A stretch of DNA of 64,000 nt from the NCBI RefSeq assembly GCF_004023625.1, contig NZ_RPDJ01000006.1:310001-374000 (forward strand). The letters are read 5' to 3'. Source of the stretch: Streptomyces cavernae (GTDB taxonomy: Bacteria; Actinomycetota; Actinomycetes; Streptomycetales; Streptomycetaceae). The notes under the pieces were generated by a model. That model was not told the DNA's origin and did no database searches. It saw only the letters and a program-made list of their open reading frames with translations. Shown one piece after another: positions 51,902 through 60,720 of this stretch. The translations under genes were made by a program, and so were the position numbers. Every line of letters begins with the position of its first letter. The first letter of the stretch is position 1.

Positions 51902-54079
51902 TCAGCCCGGCTCCGCGAGTTCGAACCAGATGCTCTTGCCCTCGCCGCGCGGATCCACCCCCCAGTTGTCCGCCAGGAGTTCCATGAGGACCAGGCCGCG
52001 GCCGGAGGAGGCCAGTTCGCCGGGGTGGCGCTTGTGGGGGAGGTCGTCGCTGGCGTCGGTGACCTCCACGCGCATCCGGCGGCCGTGTCCGACGCGGTCG
52101 GGCGTCACCTCTGCCACCAGCAGCGCGTCCCCGTCCGTGTGGACCAGGACGTTCGTCAGCATCTCGGACAGCAGCAGCACGGCGGAGTCGACCTGGTCGT
52201 CGTTGCCCCAGTCGTGCAGGAGTTCGCGCAGCTGCTGCCGGGCGCCCGCGACCCGCTCGGGCTCGGACTGGCCGATGGTCAGCATGGTGCGGCGCAGCGG
52301 TGACCGAACGGTGGCCGCGTCCTCGTGGCCCGGTTCCGGGCGGGACAGCAGCAGGACCGCGATGTCGTCCTCGCGGCGGTCCACCAGCGGGCCGGTCGTG
52401 TAGTGGGAGGTGGGCCCGTGCACGGCCCCGACCAGGGCGTCGGCCAGGCCCTCCAGACCGCCGTCGTTGTTGGTGTCGTGGTTCTCCAGGATCGTGCGGA
52501 TCCGCTGCCAGCCGGTGTCGAGGTCGTGACCGCCGGTCTCGATGAGACCGTCGGTGCAGATGAGCATGGTCTCGCCGGCTTCCAGGACGAGCCGGGTGGT
52601 CGGGTAGTCCGCGTCCGGGTCGATGCCCAGCGGCAGCCCGCCGGCCGTGGGCCGGGTCAGTACGGTGCCGTCGGACATGCGTATCGCGGGGTCGGGGTGA
52701 CCGGCGCGGGCGATGTCGAGGACTCCGGTCGCCGGGTCCACCTCCACGTAGAGGCAGGTCGCGAAGCGGTGGTCCATGCTCGTGCCGTCGGACGTGACCG
52801 AGTCCGTGACCCCGTACAGGAAGCGGGACGCTCGGGAGAGCACGGCGTCGGGGCGGTGGCCCTCGGAGGCGTAGGCGCGCAGGGCGATCCGGAGCTGGCC
52901 CATCAGGGAGGCCGCCCGTACGTCATGCCCCTGGACGTCGCCGATGACCAGCGCGAAGCGGCCTCCGCCGGACTTCGCCCGGGAAGTGCCTCCGGGCAGC
53001 GGGATCATGTCGTACCAGTCGCCGCCGACCTGGAGTCCGCCGCCGGTCGGCACATAGCGCGCCGCCACGTTCATGCCCGGAATGCCCGGGCCGAGCAGCG
53101 GCATCATCGACCGCTGGAGCCCGTCCGCGAGTTCCCGCTCGGACTCGGCCGCGCCGGCCCGGGAGAGGGCCTGGGCCAGCATCCGGGCCACCGTGGTCAG
53201 CACGGACCGTTCGTCGGGGGTGAACGAGACGGGATACGAGAAGCCCGCCATCCACGCGCCGATGGTGCGACCGGCGACCACCAGCGGCAGGAACGCCCAG
53301 GAGTGCCGGCCGAAGGGGGCGGCGAGCGGCCAGGCGGCGGGAAAGCGGGACCGGTACTGCTCCGGCGAGGAGAGATAGACGGCCCGCCCGGTGCGGACGA
53401 CCTCGGCGGCCGGGTAGTCGGTGTCCAGCGGCATGGCCACGTACGGGTTCTCGGCGCCGTGTTCCTGACCGTGCTGACCGATGATCGTCAGCCGGTCGCC
53501 CTGTGCGCCGAAGACCGCGAGGCCGTCCGGTGAGAAGCCCGGCATCGACAGGCCCGCGGCGACCCGCAGCACCTCCGCGGTGGACCGTGCCTCGGCCAGC
53601 GCGCGCCCCGCGTCCAGCAGGAACGCCTCCCGCGAGCGCCGCCAGTCGCCGGTGACCGGGGTGCGGGCGGCCGTGCCCGGTGCGGGCTCGCTGACCTCCT
53701 GGAGCGAGCCCACGAGCGCGTAGTCACCGGTGGCCGGGTCCACGGTGGGCTTGGAGCGGCTGCGCACGATACGGACCACCCGGCCGTGCTCGTTCATGAT
53801 CCGCATCCGGGCCTCGGCGAGGGTGCCCTCGCTGACGGCGAGGCGCACTATGCCGTCGATCTCGTTCCAGTCGACGGGGTGGAAGCGGGCGCGGACCACC
53901 GACTCGCGCAGGGTCGCCGGGCGGGCGGGAAACCCGAGCAGCCGGGCCGCCTCGGCGTCGACGGTCACGGTTCCGGCGGCGTTGTCCCAGCTCCACAGTC
54001 CGGTGGCCAGAGCCGCCAGAACTTCCCGCGCCGGCGGCAGGAGGCCGTCCTTGACCTGGGCGGGATCCTCGGTGCGCAT
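51902..54079 (-). CDS. SpoIIE-type PP2C phosphatase with PAS, GAF and ATPase domains
   Basis: A 725-residue cytoplasmic signalling protein. Residues ~20-125 are a PAS sensor (LWSWDNAAGTVTVDAEAARLLGF). Residues ~150-310 form a GAF domain. Residues ~330-560 are a SpoIIE/RsbU phosphatase (GLQVGGDWYDMIPL, VIGDVQGHDVRAASLMGQLR and CTDGLIETGG; metal-binding Asp residues present). The last ~130 residues are a histidine-kinase-like ATPase (LLLSEMLTNVLVHTDGDA, GRGLVLMELLADNWGV) of the anti-sigma RsbW kind. Having both kinase and phosphatase, it could switch an anti-anti-sigma partner. No sigma factor is adjacent. Confidence 0.92.
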   Translation of the reverse strand: MRTEDPAQVKDGLLPPAREVLAALATGLWSWDNAAGTVTVDAEAARLLGFPARPATLRESVVRARFHPVDWNEIDGIVRLAVSEGTLAEARMRIMNEHGRVVRIVRSRSKPTVDPATGDYALVGSLQEVSEPAPGTAARTPVTGDWRRSREAFLLDAGRALAEARSTAEVLRVAAGLSMPGFSPDGLAVFGAQGDRLTIIGQHGQEHGAENPYVAMPLDTDYPAAEVVRTGRAVYLSSPEQYRSRFPAAWPLAAPFGRHSWAFLPLVVAGRTIGAWMAGFSYPVSFTPDERSVLTTVARMLAQALSRAGAAESERELADGLQRSMMPLLGPGIPGMNVAARYVPTGGGLQVGGDWYDMIPLPGGTSRAKSGGGRFALVIGDVQGHDVRAASLMGQLRIALRAYASEGHRPDAVLSRASRFLYGVTDSVTSDGTSMDHRFATCLYVEVDPATGVLDIARAGHPDPAIRMSDGTVLTRPTAGGLPLGIDPDADYPTTRLVLEAGETMLICTDGLIETGGHDLDTGWQRIRTILENHDTNNDGGLEGLADALVGAVHGPTSHYTTGPLVDRREDDIAVLLLSRPEPGHEDAATVRSPLRRTMLTIGQSEPERVAGARQQLRELLHDWGNDDQVDSAVLLLSEMLTNVLVHTDGDALLVAEVTPDRVGHGRRMRVEVTDASDDLPHKRHPGELASSGRGLVLMELLADNWGVDPRGEGKSIWFELAEPG

Positions 54080-54756
54080 TGCCCCACTTTATGGAGAGGG
54101 AGTCTGTGGATGCCAGTGAGGAGGGTGCGCACTTTTCGGTGAATGGGGAGGCGAGGGGGCCGCGGGGGCGGAAGGGACGGGGAATCCGCCCCGGCCCCGG
54201 AAGTCCGCTCTGGCCCGGAAAATCCGCTCCAGCCCGGGAAGGTCTCCCCAGCCCGGGAAGGTCTCCCCATCCCTGGAAGTCCGTCCTGGCCCGGGAAGCT
54301 GCTTCTGTCCCTGCTCTGGAAGTCCGTCCTGGCCCGGGAAGCTGCTTCTGTCCCTGCTCTGGAAGTCCGTCCTGGCCTGGGAAGCTGCTTCTGTCCCTGC
54401 TCTGGAAGTCCGTCCTGGCCTGGGAAGCTGCTTCTGTCCCTGCTCTGGAAGTCCGTCCTGGCCTGGGAAGCTGCTTCTGTCCCTGCTCTGGAAGTCCGTC
54501 CTGGCCCGGGAAGCTGCTTCCGTCCCTGCTCTGGAAGCCCGTCCCCGGCCGGAAAGCTTCCGTCCGGCCCGGGAAAGGTCCGCCCCCGTCCCCCGCGGCG
54601 GCGTCCCCGTGACTATTGCGGGCGGCGATCTTGAGGCGGCCGGTACCCTTGGGAAATCCGGGCGTCGGCCCGGACACCTCCGGGGACGGCCCGGAAAGCC
54701 CGGGATGGCGAGCCTCCCCGGGCGGACCCCCATTCGCGAAGACTGGATGAACGACG
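54080..54756. repeat. 43-bp tandem repeat array upstream of aspS
   Basis: Six full 43-bp units starting CTGGAAGTCCGTCCTGGCCY lie at 54273, 54316, 54359, 54402, 54445 and 54488, with a partial seventh at 54531. Copies differ at a few sites (CCC/CCT, TTCTG/TTCCG). Degenerate 20-22-bp GGGAAGGTCTCCCC units precede them (54190-54272). 43 is not a multiple of three, so the array is non-coding. The aspS promoter must lie in the last ~150 bp. Confidence 0.92.
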
Positions 54757-56520
54757 ATGCATCGGTACAGGTCCCACACCTGCGGCGAGCTCCGCGCCTC
54801 TGACGTCGGCACCGACGTCCGGCTGAGCGGCTGGCTGCACAATCGGCGCGACCTGGGCGGCATCCTCTTCATCGATCTGCGCGACCACTACGGCATCACG
54901 CAGCTCGTCGCCCGTCCCGGCACGGACGCCTACGAGGCGCTGGACAAGGTCTCCAAGGAGTCCACGGTCCGTGTAGACGGCAAGGTTGTTTCACGTGGAA
55001 CCGAGAACGTGAACCCGGACCTGCCCACCGGCGAGGTCGAGGTCGAGGTCGGCGAGGTGGAACTGCTCGGCGCCGCCGCCCCGCTGCCGTTCACGATCAA
55101 CACCGAGGACGGGGTGAACGAGGAGCGGCGCCTGGAGTACCGCTTCCTGGACCTGCGCCGCGAGCGCATGCACCGCAACATCATGCTGCGCACGGCGGTC
55201 ATCTCGGCCATTCGTCACAAGATGGCCGCGCTGGGCTTCAACGAGATGGCGACGCCGATCCTCACTGCCACCTCCCCCGAGGGAGCGCGTGACTTCGTCG
55301 TGCCCTCCCGGCTGCACGCGGGCAGGTTCTACGCCCTGCCGCAGGCCCCGCAGCAGTTCAAGCAGCTGCTGATGATCTCCGGCTTCGACCGCTACTTCCA
55401 GATCGCGCCCTGTTTCCGTGACGAGGACGCGCGCGCGGACCGTTCGCCGGGCGAGTTCTACCAGCTCGACGTGGAGATGTCCTTCGTCGAGCAGGAGGAC
55501 GTCTTCCAGCCGATCGAGCAGCTGATGACGGAGATCTTCGAGGAGTTCGGCGGCGGCCGGCACGTCACCTCGCCGTTCCCGCGGATCCCGTTCCGCGAGG
55601 CGATGCTGAAGTACGGCTCCGACAAGCCGGACCTCAGGGCCCAGCTGGAGCTGGTGGACATCACCGACATCTTCGCCGACTCGGAGTTCAAGGCGTTCGC
55701 GGGCAAGCACGTGCGCGCCCTGCCGGTGCCGGACGTCTCCGGTCAGCCCCGCAAGTTCTTCGACCAGCTCGGCGAGTACGCCGTCGAGCAGGGCGCCAAG
55801 GGCCTCGCCTGGGTACGGGTCGGCGAGGACGGCTCCCTCAGCGGTCCCATCGCCAAGTTCCTCACCGAGGAGAACGTCGCCGAGCTGACCAAGCGGCTTT
55901 CGCTGGCCTCCGGGCACGCCGTGTTCTTCGGCGCGGGCGAGTTCGACGAGGTTTCCAAGATCATGGGCGCGGTGCGCGTCGAGGCCGCAAAGCGGGCCGG
56001 GCACTTCGAGGAGGGCGTCTTCCGGTTCTGCTGGATCGTCGACTTCCCGATGTACGAGAAGGACGAGGACACCGGGAAGATCGACTTCTCGCACAACCCG
56101 TTCTCGATGCCGCAGGGCGGTATGGAGGCGCTCCAGACCCAGGACCCGCTGGACATCCTGGCCTGGCAGTACGACATCGTCTGCAACGGCGTCGAGCTGT
56201 CCTCCGGCGCCATCCGTAACCACGAGCCGGACATCATGCTCAAGGCCTTCGAGATCGCGGGCTACGACAACGAGACGGTGGAGCGCGAGTTCGCCGGCAT
56301 GCTGCGCGCCTTCCGCTTCGGCGCCCCGCCGCACGGCGGTATCGCGCCGGGTGTGGACCGCATCGTGATGCTGCTGGCCGACGAGCCCAACATCCGCGAG
56401 ACCATCGCGTTCCCGCTCAACGGCAACGCCCAGGACCTGATGATGGGCGCACCGACGGAGCTGGACGAGGCGCGGCTGCGTGAGCTGCACCTGACGGTGC
56501 GGAAGCCGCAGCCCAAGTAG
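54757..56520 (+). CDS. aspS: Aspartyl-tRNA synthetase
   Basis: A 587-residue bacterial-type class II synthetase. N-terminal OB anticodon-binding domain (residues 1-105), class II motif 2 [19 protein letters not shown], the GAD insertion (~290-420) and motif 3 [13 protein letters not shown] near 535-550. It charges tRNA-Asp (or also tRNA-Asn in organisms without AsnRS). ATG 54757 has no strong Shine-Dalgarno: the nearest purine run is GGATGAACGACG. Codon 78 onward contains a near-parS sequence. Confidence 0.96.
   Translation: MHRYRSHTCGELRASDVGTDVRLSGWLHNRRDLGGILFIDLRDHYGITQLVARPGTDAYEALDKVSKESTVRVDGKVVSRGTENVNPDLPTGEVEVEVGEVELLGAAAPLPFTINTEDGVNEERRLEYRFLDLRRERMHRNIMLRTAVISAIRHKMAALGFNEMATPILTATSPEGARDFVVPSRLHAGRFYALPQAPQQFKQLLMISGFDRYFQIAPCFRDEDARADRSPGEFYQLDVEMSFVEQEDVFQPIEQLMTEIFEEFGGGRHVTSPFPRIPFREAMLKYGSDKPDLRAQLELVDITDIFADSEFKAFAGKHVRALPVPDVSGQPRKFFDQLGEYAVEQGAKGLAWVRVGEDGSLSGPIAKFLTEENVAELTKRLSLASGHAVFFGAGEFDEVSKIMGAVRVEAAKRAGHFEEGVFRFCWIVDFPMYEKDEDTGKIDFSHNPFSMPQGGMEALQTQDPLDILAWQYDIVCNGVELSSGAIRNHEPDIMLKAFEIAGYDNETVEREFAGMLRAFRFGAPPHGGIAPGVDRIVMLLADEPNIRETIAFPLNGNAQDLMMGAPTELDEARLRELHLTVRKPQPK
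54988..55001. promoter_or_regulatory. Degenerate parS-like site within aspS
   Basis: GTTTCACGTGGAAC matches the parS consensus GTTTCACGTGAAAC at 13 of 14 bases. It lies in aspS codons 78-82, where it encodes VSRG and the first two bases of a Thr codon. Confidence 0.5.
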
Positions 56521-56553
56521 GGGCCTGGCGCCTGCCGTCCGCTTCTCGCACGC

Positions 56554-56587
56554 AGGGTGCCCGGGAGACGACGTTCCCGGGCACCCT
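56554..56587 (+). terminator. Terminator of aspS
   Basis: A perfect 13-bp stem AGGGTGCCCGGGA (56554-56566) pairs with 56575-56587, with an 8-nt loop followed by TTC. It begins 34 bp after the aspS stop. Confidence 0.9.
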
Positions 56588-56594
56588 TTCCACG

Positions 56595-56936
56595 ATGCTC
56601 AACGGGTACGCGCCCAAGTACAGCATCGACTCGCGCGCCAAGGCCCAGGTCGTCGCCGAGCACAACGCGTGGAAGCTGCCGTCCGGCGCGAAGGCGGCGA
56701 AGCTGCTGAGCGGTGACGGCACGGGCTCGGTCGCGGGCGGCGGCAACCTCGGCAACGGGACGACGACCGACCTCGTCGCCGCGTACAACGCCGCGAACTG
56801 CAAGAAGCCGAAGACGACGGTCAATTGGAAGCCGGCGCTCACCGCCGGACTCCAGACGTCGGCGAAGAACCTGGCCACGGAACTGGCGTCCACGACGGGC
56901 GCCGGGGTGCTGACCGCGGTGGGCACCGTCAAGTAA
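56595..56936 (+). pseudogene. Remnant or C-terminal fragment of an unrecognised protein
   Basis: This 113-residue open frame has strong GC3 codon bias, so it is or was coding. No RBS precedes ATG 56595, which sits only 7 bp after the aspS terminator, so it is unlikely to be translated. The reading starts mid-protein in style (GYAPKYSIDSRAKAQVVAEH). The sequence has a Gly-rich central turn and one cysteine. I cannot name the family. Most likely it is the 3' end of a gene whose front was deleted. An untranslated intact small gene is the alternative. Confidence 0.45.
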
Positions 56937-57013
56937 CGCCGGCCCTACCGGCCCTGGCCCCACCGCCGTCGGCCCCACCGCCCTGGTGCAGGCGCGGGCC
57001 CGTGGCCGCGGGT

Positions 57014-57141
57014 GGGGCCGGTGGCGCCGATGTGTCCGTTGGGGCCGGTGGCGCCGATGTGTCCCGTGGGGCCGGTGGCGCCGATGCGTCCGGTGGGGCC
57101 GGTGGGCCGATGTGTCCCGTGGGGCCGGTGGGGCCGGTGGA
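57014..57141. repeat. 27-bp GC-rich tandem repeat
   Basis: GGGGCCGGTGGCGCCGATG units start at 57014, 57041, 57068 and 57095 (period 27), with a shortened unit at 57121. Period 27 keeps any frame, so the minus strand reads Gly-X-Y triplets (GATGPTGHI) in a collagen-like pattern, downstream of the MerR gene. No start codon or RBS supports a separate gene. Confidence 0.85.
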
Positions 57142-57194
57142 GCCGTGCCGCCGGTGCGGGCCGGTTCCGGTGCTGTCGGTTCACCCTCCCCGGG

Positions 57195-57854
57195 TCAGGT
57201 CCGGGGACAGTCACCTCCTGGCGGCCCGTCCGCGCCGTACAGCTTCGCCGAGGCGTCCACATGGGCCAGTCGGCGCAACGCGCTGAACACCGCCTCGCCC
57301 AGAACGGTGCCGATCGCCACGGCCTCCACCATGTCCTCGACCACCACCTGCCGGTCCACGTACTCGAGGTCGGCGCGGGCGACCTGCTCGGCGGCGTCCG
57401 CGTAGGCGTCGAGCACGTCGACGAACGCCCCGTGGCCCAGTCGATCCAGGGCGGCAAGGGCCTTCGACAGGTCGGCGGCGGCGGGGTCCGACGCATGCGC
57501 CCGCCAGCCGCGCCGGGAGACGAGATCGGCGACGACGGCGTGCGCGGCCACCGACTCGGCGTCGTCGTGCTCGCTGTGTGCGGTGCCGAAGCCCTCCGCG
57601 GTGGCGCCGAACACTTTGTGCAGCGAGCGCTCCGGATCATCGATGGCCGCCAGTACCTCCGAGATCTCGGCCACCTTCAGGCCGCCCACATCGAGCAGGG
57701 TCCGGATCAGTCGCAGCCGACGCTCGTGCTTCTCGTCGTACGTCGCCTGATTCGGGCTGGTCAGCTCGCCAGGAGGCAGCAGGCCCTCACGGACGTAGTA
57801 CTTGATCGTCGGCACCGGCACCCCGGTTCGGCGGCTCAACTCTCCGATACGCAC
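57195..57854 (-). CDS. MerR family transcriptional regulator
   Basis: A 219-residue MerR protein. The N-terminal winged helix-turn-helix reads MRIGELSRRTGVPVPTIKYYVREGLLPPG (residues 1-29), followed by a coiled helix (KHERRLRLIRTLLDVGGLKVAEISEVL) and a helical ligand domain of ~140 residues. No cysteine cluster, so a small-molecule rather than metal sensor is likely. It is divergent from two membrane-protein genes across a 129-bp gap with two palindromes that it should bind. Confidence 0.88.
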   Translation of the reverse strand: MRIGELSRRTGVPVPTIKYYVREGLLPPGELTSPNQATYDEKHERRLRLIRTLLDVGGLKVAEISEVLAAIDDPERSLHKVFGATAEGFGTAHSEHDDAESVAAHAVVADLVSRRGWRAHASDPAAADLSKALAALDRLGHGAFVDVLDAYADAAEQVARADLEYVDRQVVVEDMVEAVAIGTVLGEAVFSALRRLAHVDASAKLYGADGPPGGDCPRT

Positions 57855-57923
57855 CGTCGGTTCACTCCTCGACCTACGCCCTGCCCGTCCGCGTCGGCCC
57901 TTGCCGACCTGCCGCCCATCATA

Positions 57924-57961
57924 GATAGTGGCACTATCAGATAGCGGATAGCGCCACTATC
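57924..57961. promoter_or_regulatory. Twin palindromes, probable MerR operator
   Basis: GATAGTGGCACTATC (57924-57938) is a perfect 15-bp palindrome, and GATAGCGCCACTATC (57947-57961) is a close copy. Their centres are 23 bp apart. The two lie between the MerR start (57854) and the divergent membrane gene (57984). Confidence 0.75.
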
Positions 57962-57983
57962 TAATTGGCTCAGGGGGATAGCT

Positions 57984-59036
57984 GTGTCGTCAACGCGCCC
58001 GTCTTCATCGTCTCCACGCTCTGCGTGGTCCGCGTGGTCTGCATGGTCTCCGTCGTCGTGGTCGCATGCGGCCCCATGGCGGTCATGGCATCGACCGCTG
58101 GTGCTGTTCGCGGTGGCGATGGCGGTCACGGCGGTGGGTTCCGGCGTGGGGCTGGTCGTCGACGATCGCGTCCTGGTGGGTGCGCCGATCTGGTTCAAAC
58201 CCTTCAAGTTCGCGGTGTCATTCGTGGCGTACTGCCTGTCTCTGGCCTGGATGCTGTCACTGCTCCGACGCGGCCGACGCGTGGGCTGGTGGACGGGGAC
58301 GGTCGTCGCGGTGGCGAGCCTGGTCGAGATGGTGATCATCATCGGGCAGGTGGCTCGCGGGAAGCGCAGCCACTTCAACCGTGAAACCCCCTTCGACGAG
58401 GCACTGTTCACCGCGATGGGCGTCACGGTCGTCATCCTGTGGCTCGGCACGCTCGCCGTCGCCGTGCTGCTGCTCCGCACCCGTATCGCCGACCGTGCGT
58501 CCGCCTGGGCGATACGCTCCGGCATCATCCTGGCGCTGGTCGGGGCCGCCGTCGGATTCCTGATGACGCAGCCCGCGCCGGGGCAGCAGCGCGGCGCTTC
58601 CGACGTGGTCGGCGCGCACAGCGTGGGCGTGCCCGACGGCGGTCCCTCGATGCCGCTGACGGGCTGGTCGACGACCGGCGGCGACCTGAGGATCCCGCAC
58701 TTCGTCGGCATGCACGCGCTTCAGCTCCTCCCGCTGCTGGTCATGGTGCTGACCGCCCTCGCACCACGCTTCGCCCGCCTCGCCGACGAACGGGTGCGGC
58801 TGCGCCTGGTGCTGCTCGCCTCGGGTACGTACGCCGCCACCTTCGCCCTGGTGCTCTGGCAGGCGCTGCGGGGTCAGGCTCTGCTCCAACCGGACGGTGC
58901 GACTCTGGGGGCGGCCGGCCTGATCCTGGCGGCCACCGTTCTCGGCACGTACGCATCCCTGCGGACGGCGACTCGCCGTGCGGCTGAGGCAACCGCCGCC
59001 GCCGACGCGACCGCTGCGAAGGAGCCCGTGTCATGA
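57984..59036 (+). CDS. Polytopic membrane protein of unknown function
   Basis: A 350-residue protein starting at GTG 57984 (GGGGGAT upstream). The first ~35 residues are Ser/Trp-rich, from short DNA repeats of GCGTGGTC. It has about seven hydrophobic helices (LVLFAVAMAVTAVGSGVGL, FKFAVSFVAYCLSLAWML, VVILWLGTLAVAVLLLR, LVLLASGTYAATFALVL) and an Ala-rich C-terminal tail. The central loop HSVGVPDGGPSMPLTGWSTTGGDLRIPHFVGMHALQ, taken in parts, resembles heme-membrane or alcohol-related families but I cannot assign one. The stop overlaps the next start (ATGA). Confidence 0.72.
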   Translation: MSSTRPSSSSPRSAWSAWSAWSPSSWSHAAPWRSWHRPLVLFAVAMAVTAVGSGVGLVVDDRVLVGAPIWFKPFKFAVSFVAYCLSLAWMLSLLRRGRRVGWWTGTVVAVASLVEMVIIIGQVARGKRSHFNRETPFDEALFTAMGVTVVILWLGTLAVAVLLLRTRIADRASAWAIRSGIILALVGAAVGFLMTQPAPGQQRGASDVVGAHSVGVPDGGPSMPLTGWSTTGGDLRIPHFVGMHALQLLPLLVMVLTALAPRFARLADERVRLRLVLLASGTYAATFALVLWQALRGQALLQPDGATLGAAGLILAATVLGTYASLRTATRRAAEATAAADATAAKEPVS

Positions 59037-59536
59037 CCGGGTTCCTCTTCGAGCTCTCCTTCTGGCTGGCCGCACCGGTCTGGCTGCTCATGATCTTCGC
59101 CCCGGCGTGGGGCCCGACCGGCCGCATCGCCGGGTCGCCGCTGACGGTGGTGCCCGTGCTGCTGGTCTATGTCGCTCTCGCCGTCCCGGTGTTCCCCGAA
59201 CTCTGGACCGCGGTCAGCAGCCCGGACATCGACACCTTCCGCGAGCTGACGGCACACCCGGACGGCGCGGGAGCCGTCTGGGCGCAGGTCATCGCCTGGG
59301 ACCTGCTGATCGGGCAGTGGATGTACCGGGAGGCCAGACGGCTGGGGATATCCGCCCTGCTGATGGGGCCACTGCTGGTGTTCACGATCCTGCTGTCGCC
59401 GTTCGGACTGCTGCTGTTCCTGGCGCTGCGCACGGCGACATCACGGCGTTCGACCCGCGACGGCACGGGACAGTCGGTCGTGGCCGGCACCCGGGGTTCG
59501 GTGCCGGGCGCGTCTGCCGGACGGGCGGTCGACTGA
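59033..59536 (+). CDS. ABA4-like family protein (DUF4281)
   Basis: A 167-residue, four-helix membrane protein: FELSFWLAAPVWLLMIFAP, VVPVLLVYVALAVPVFP, WAQVIAWDLLIGQWMYREAR, and LVFTILLSPFGLLLFLAL. The WDLLIGQWMYREAR segment marks the ABA4/DUF4281 family, which includes the plant neoxanthin-related protein. The bacterial role is unknown. It is coupled to the upstream membrane gene (ATGA), and both are probably MerR-controlled. Confidence 0.82.
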   Translation: MTGFLFELSFWLAAPVWLLMIFAPAWGPTGRIAGSPLTVVPVLLVYVALAVPVFPELWTAVSSPDIDTFRELTAHPDGAGAVWAQVIAWDLLIGQWMYREARRLGISALLMGPLLVFTILLSPFGLLLFLALRTATSRRSTRDGTGQSVVAGTRGSVPGASAGRAVD

Positions 59537-59544
59537 CTCCCTGG

Positions 59545-60402
59545 TCAGTGGCTGTTGTACTGCCCGAAGTGGCCCCGGTGCTCGAAGTTGTCCGAGGGCT
59601 GGAAGAGGTCGGGCTGCTCGGTGCGCACCGGGGCCCCGGAGCGGTTCTGGGTGTCGTTGTTCCACCCGTCGTCGCCCAGGACCAGCATCGGGTCGAACAT
59701 GACCACCGCCGTGGCGAGGATCAGAAAGGCGATCGGGCCGATGAGCATCGGCAGCAGCAGCGAGACCGGTGACGGACCGATCGATGCGGAGACGCCCTGG
59801 TCCGCGTGGGCGGTCACGGCGAGCATGCCCGTGTAGTGCATGCCGGTCACCGCAACGCCCATGACCAGGGACGCGCCGATGCTGGCAAGGAAGGAGCGGA
59901 TCGACACGACCGCCCACAGTGCCGCGGTCGACGCGACCACGGCGATCACCACGGAGAGGACCACGATCGTGGTGTCGTACTCGAGGTGACCGTGCAGACG
60001 CATCGCCGCCATGCCGGTGTAGTGCATGGCAGCGACCCCGAGTCCGGTGAAGACGCCCGCGGTCGGCAGTGTGACAGGGCCGGCTCCGCGGTATCCGACG
60101 GCGAAGATGCCGACGGCGACCACGGCGATGGCGACACCCAGACTGATCAGGGTGAGGCGTATGTCGTAGCTGACGCGTGACCCTTCGACCTCGAAGCCGG
60201 CCATGGCGATGAAGTGCATGGTCCAGATGCCGCAGCCCAGCGAGGCCGCGCCGAGCGCCAGCCAGCCGGCGCGCCATCCGTTGTCCGACCGCAGCGACCG
60301 CGCGACCGATCGCAACCCCAGGGCGCTGCCGAGACAGGCCATCATATAAGCCGCTACGGGAGTGACGGCACCGTAGTTGATCGCGGCGGCAAGAGTATGC
60401 AT
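59545..60402 (-). CDS. MHYT domain membrane protein
   Basis: A 285-residue protein with about seven helices and three MHYT motifs: WTMHFIAMAG, AAMHYTGMAA and TGMHYTGMLA. The His/Met residues are proposed to bind copper or sense a gas such as CO, O2 or NO in the membrane. Unlike many MHYT proteins no GGDEF/EAL domain follows, only a ~60-residue Asn/Gln/His-rich tail. ATG 60402 follows GGAG. Its upstream region has a 13-mer shared with the secreted-protein gene at 27.4 kb. Confidence 0.88.
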   Translation of the reverse strand: MHTLAAAINYGAVTPVAAYMMACLGSALGLRSVARSLRSDNGWRAGWLALGAASLGCGIWTMHFIAMAGFEVEGSRVSYDIRLTLISLGVAIAVVAVGIFAVGYRGAGPVTLPTAGVFTGLGVAAMHYTGMAAMRLHGHLEYDTTIVVLSVVIAVVASTAALWAVVSIRSFLASIGASLVMGVAVTGMHYTGMLAVTAHADQGVSASIGPSPVSLLLPMLIGPIAFLILATAVVMFDPMLVLGDDGWNNDTQNRSGAPVRTEQPDLFQPSDNFEHRGHFGQYNSH

Positions 60403-60720
60403 CTCCGTGTCCCCCCTGGAACATCCATTGCGGATGCAGACGATATGGGCGGCCAGTGATCAGAACAAGCCATTGTGGCCGAATTGAAGGAAAGTGATCT
60501 TTTGGGGGTGCAAAGGGCGGGGCGGACACGAGGGAACGTGGTGGAACTTGAGGGCACTGCGAGGTCACTCTGAGCGCACGTGGGGGAACGTGACGGAACC
60601 GCCGCATTGAAAAGGACCGGCCGGACGGCGTCCATGTGACGTCGTCCGGCCGGTCCAGCTGGTTCGGTGACTCAGGTCGGGCGGTCGGCCGGTCGGCCGG
60701 CCTTCATGCCGACGGCGGGC
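60403..60720. promoter_or_regulatory. Gap with MHYT promoter and metG terminator
   Basis: This 318-bp region holds the leftward MHYT promoter (CAAAAGATCACTT on the minus strand at 60492-60504) and, at 60613-60655, the terminator of metG. Nothing else is recognised. Confidence 0.5.
60613..60655 (-). terminator. Terminator of metG
   Basis: GGACCGGCCGGACG (60613-60626) pairs with CGTCCGGCCGGTCC (60642-60655), a perfect 14-bp stem with a 15-nt loop that can pair further (GCGT/ACGT). It lies ~66 bp after the metG stop. Confidence 0.85.

Noticed and set aside
39025-54570. Tandem arrays considered as CRISPR
   Set aside because: Repeats are adjacent with no unique spacers of constant length and no cas genes are present.
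54143-54634. Open frames in all registers through the 43-bp array
   Set aside because: Three units of 43 bp equal 129, a multiple of three, so every frame stays open by repetition; no start signals.
56945-57640. Minus-strand frame with collagen-like repeats as a gene
   Set aside because: It overlaps the MerR gene in another frame, has no RBS, and the Gly-X-Y pattern follows from a 27-bp DNA repeat.
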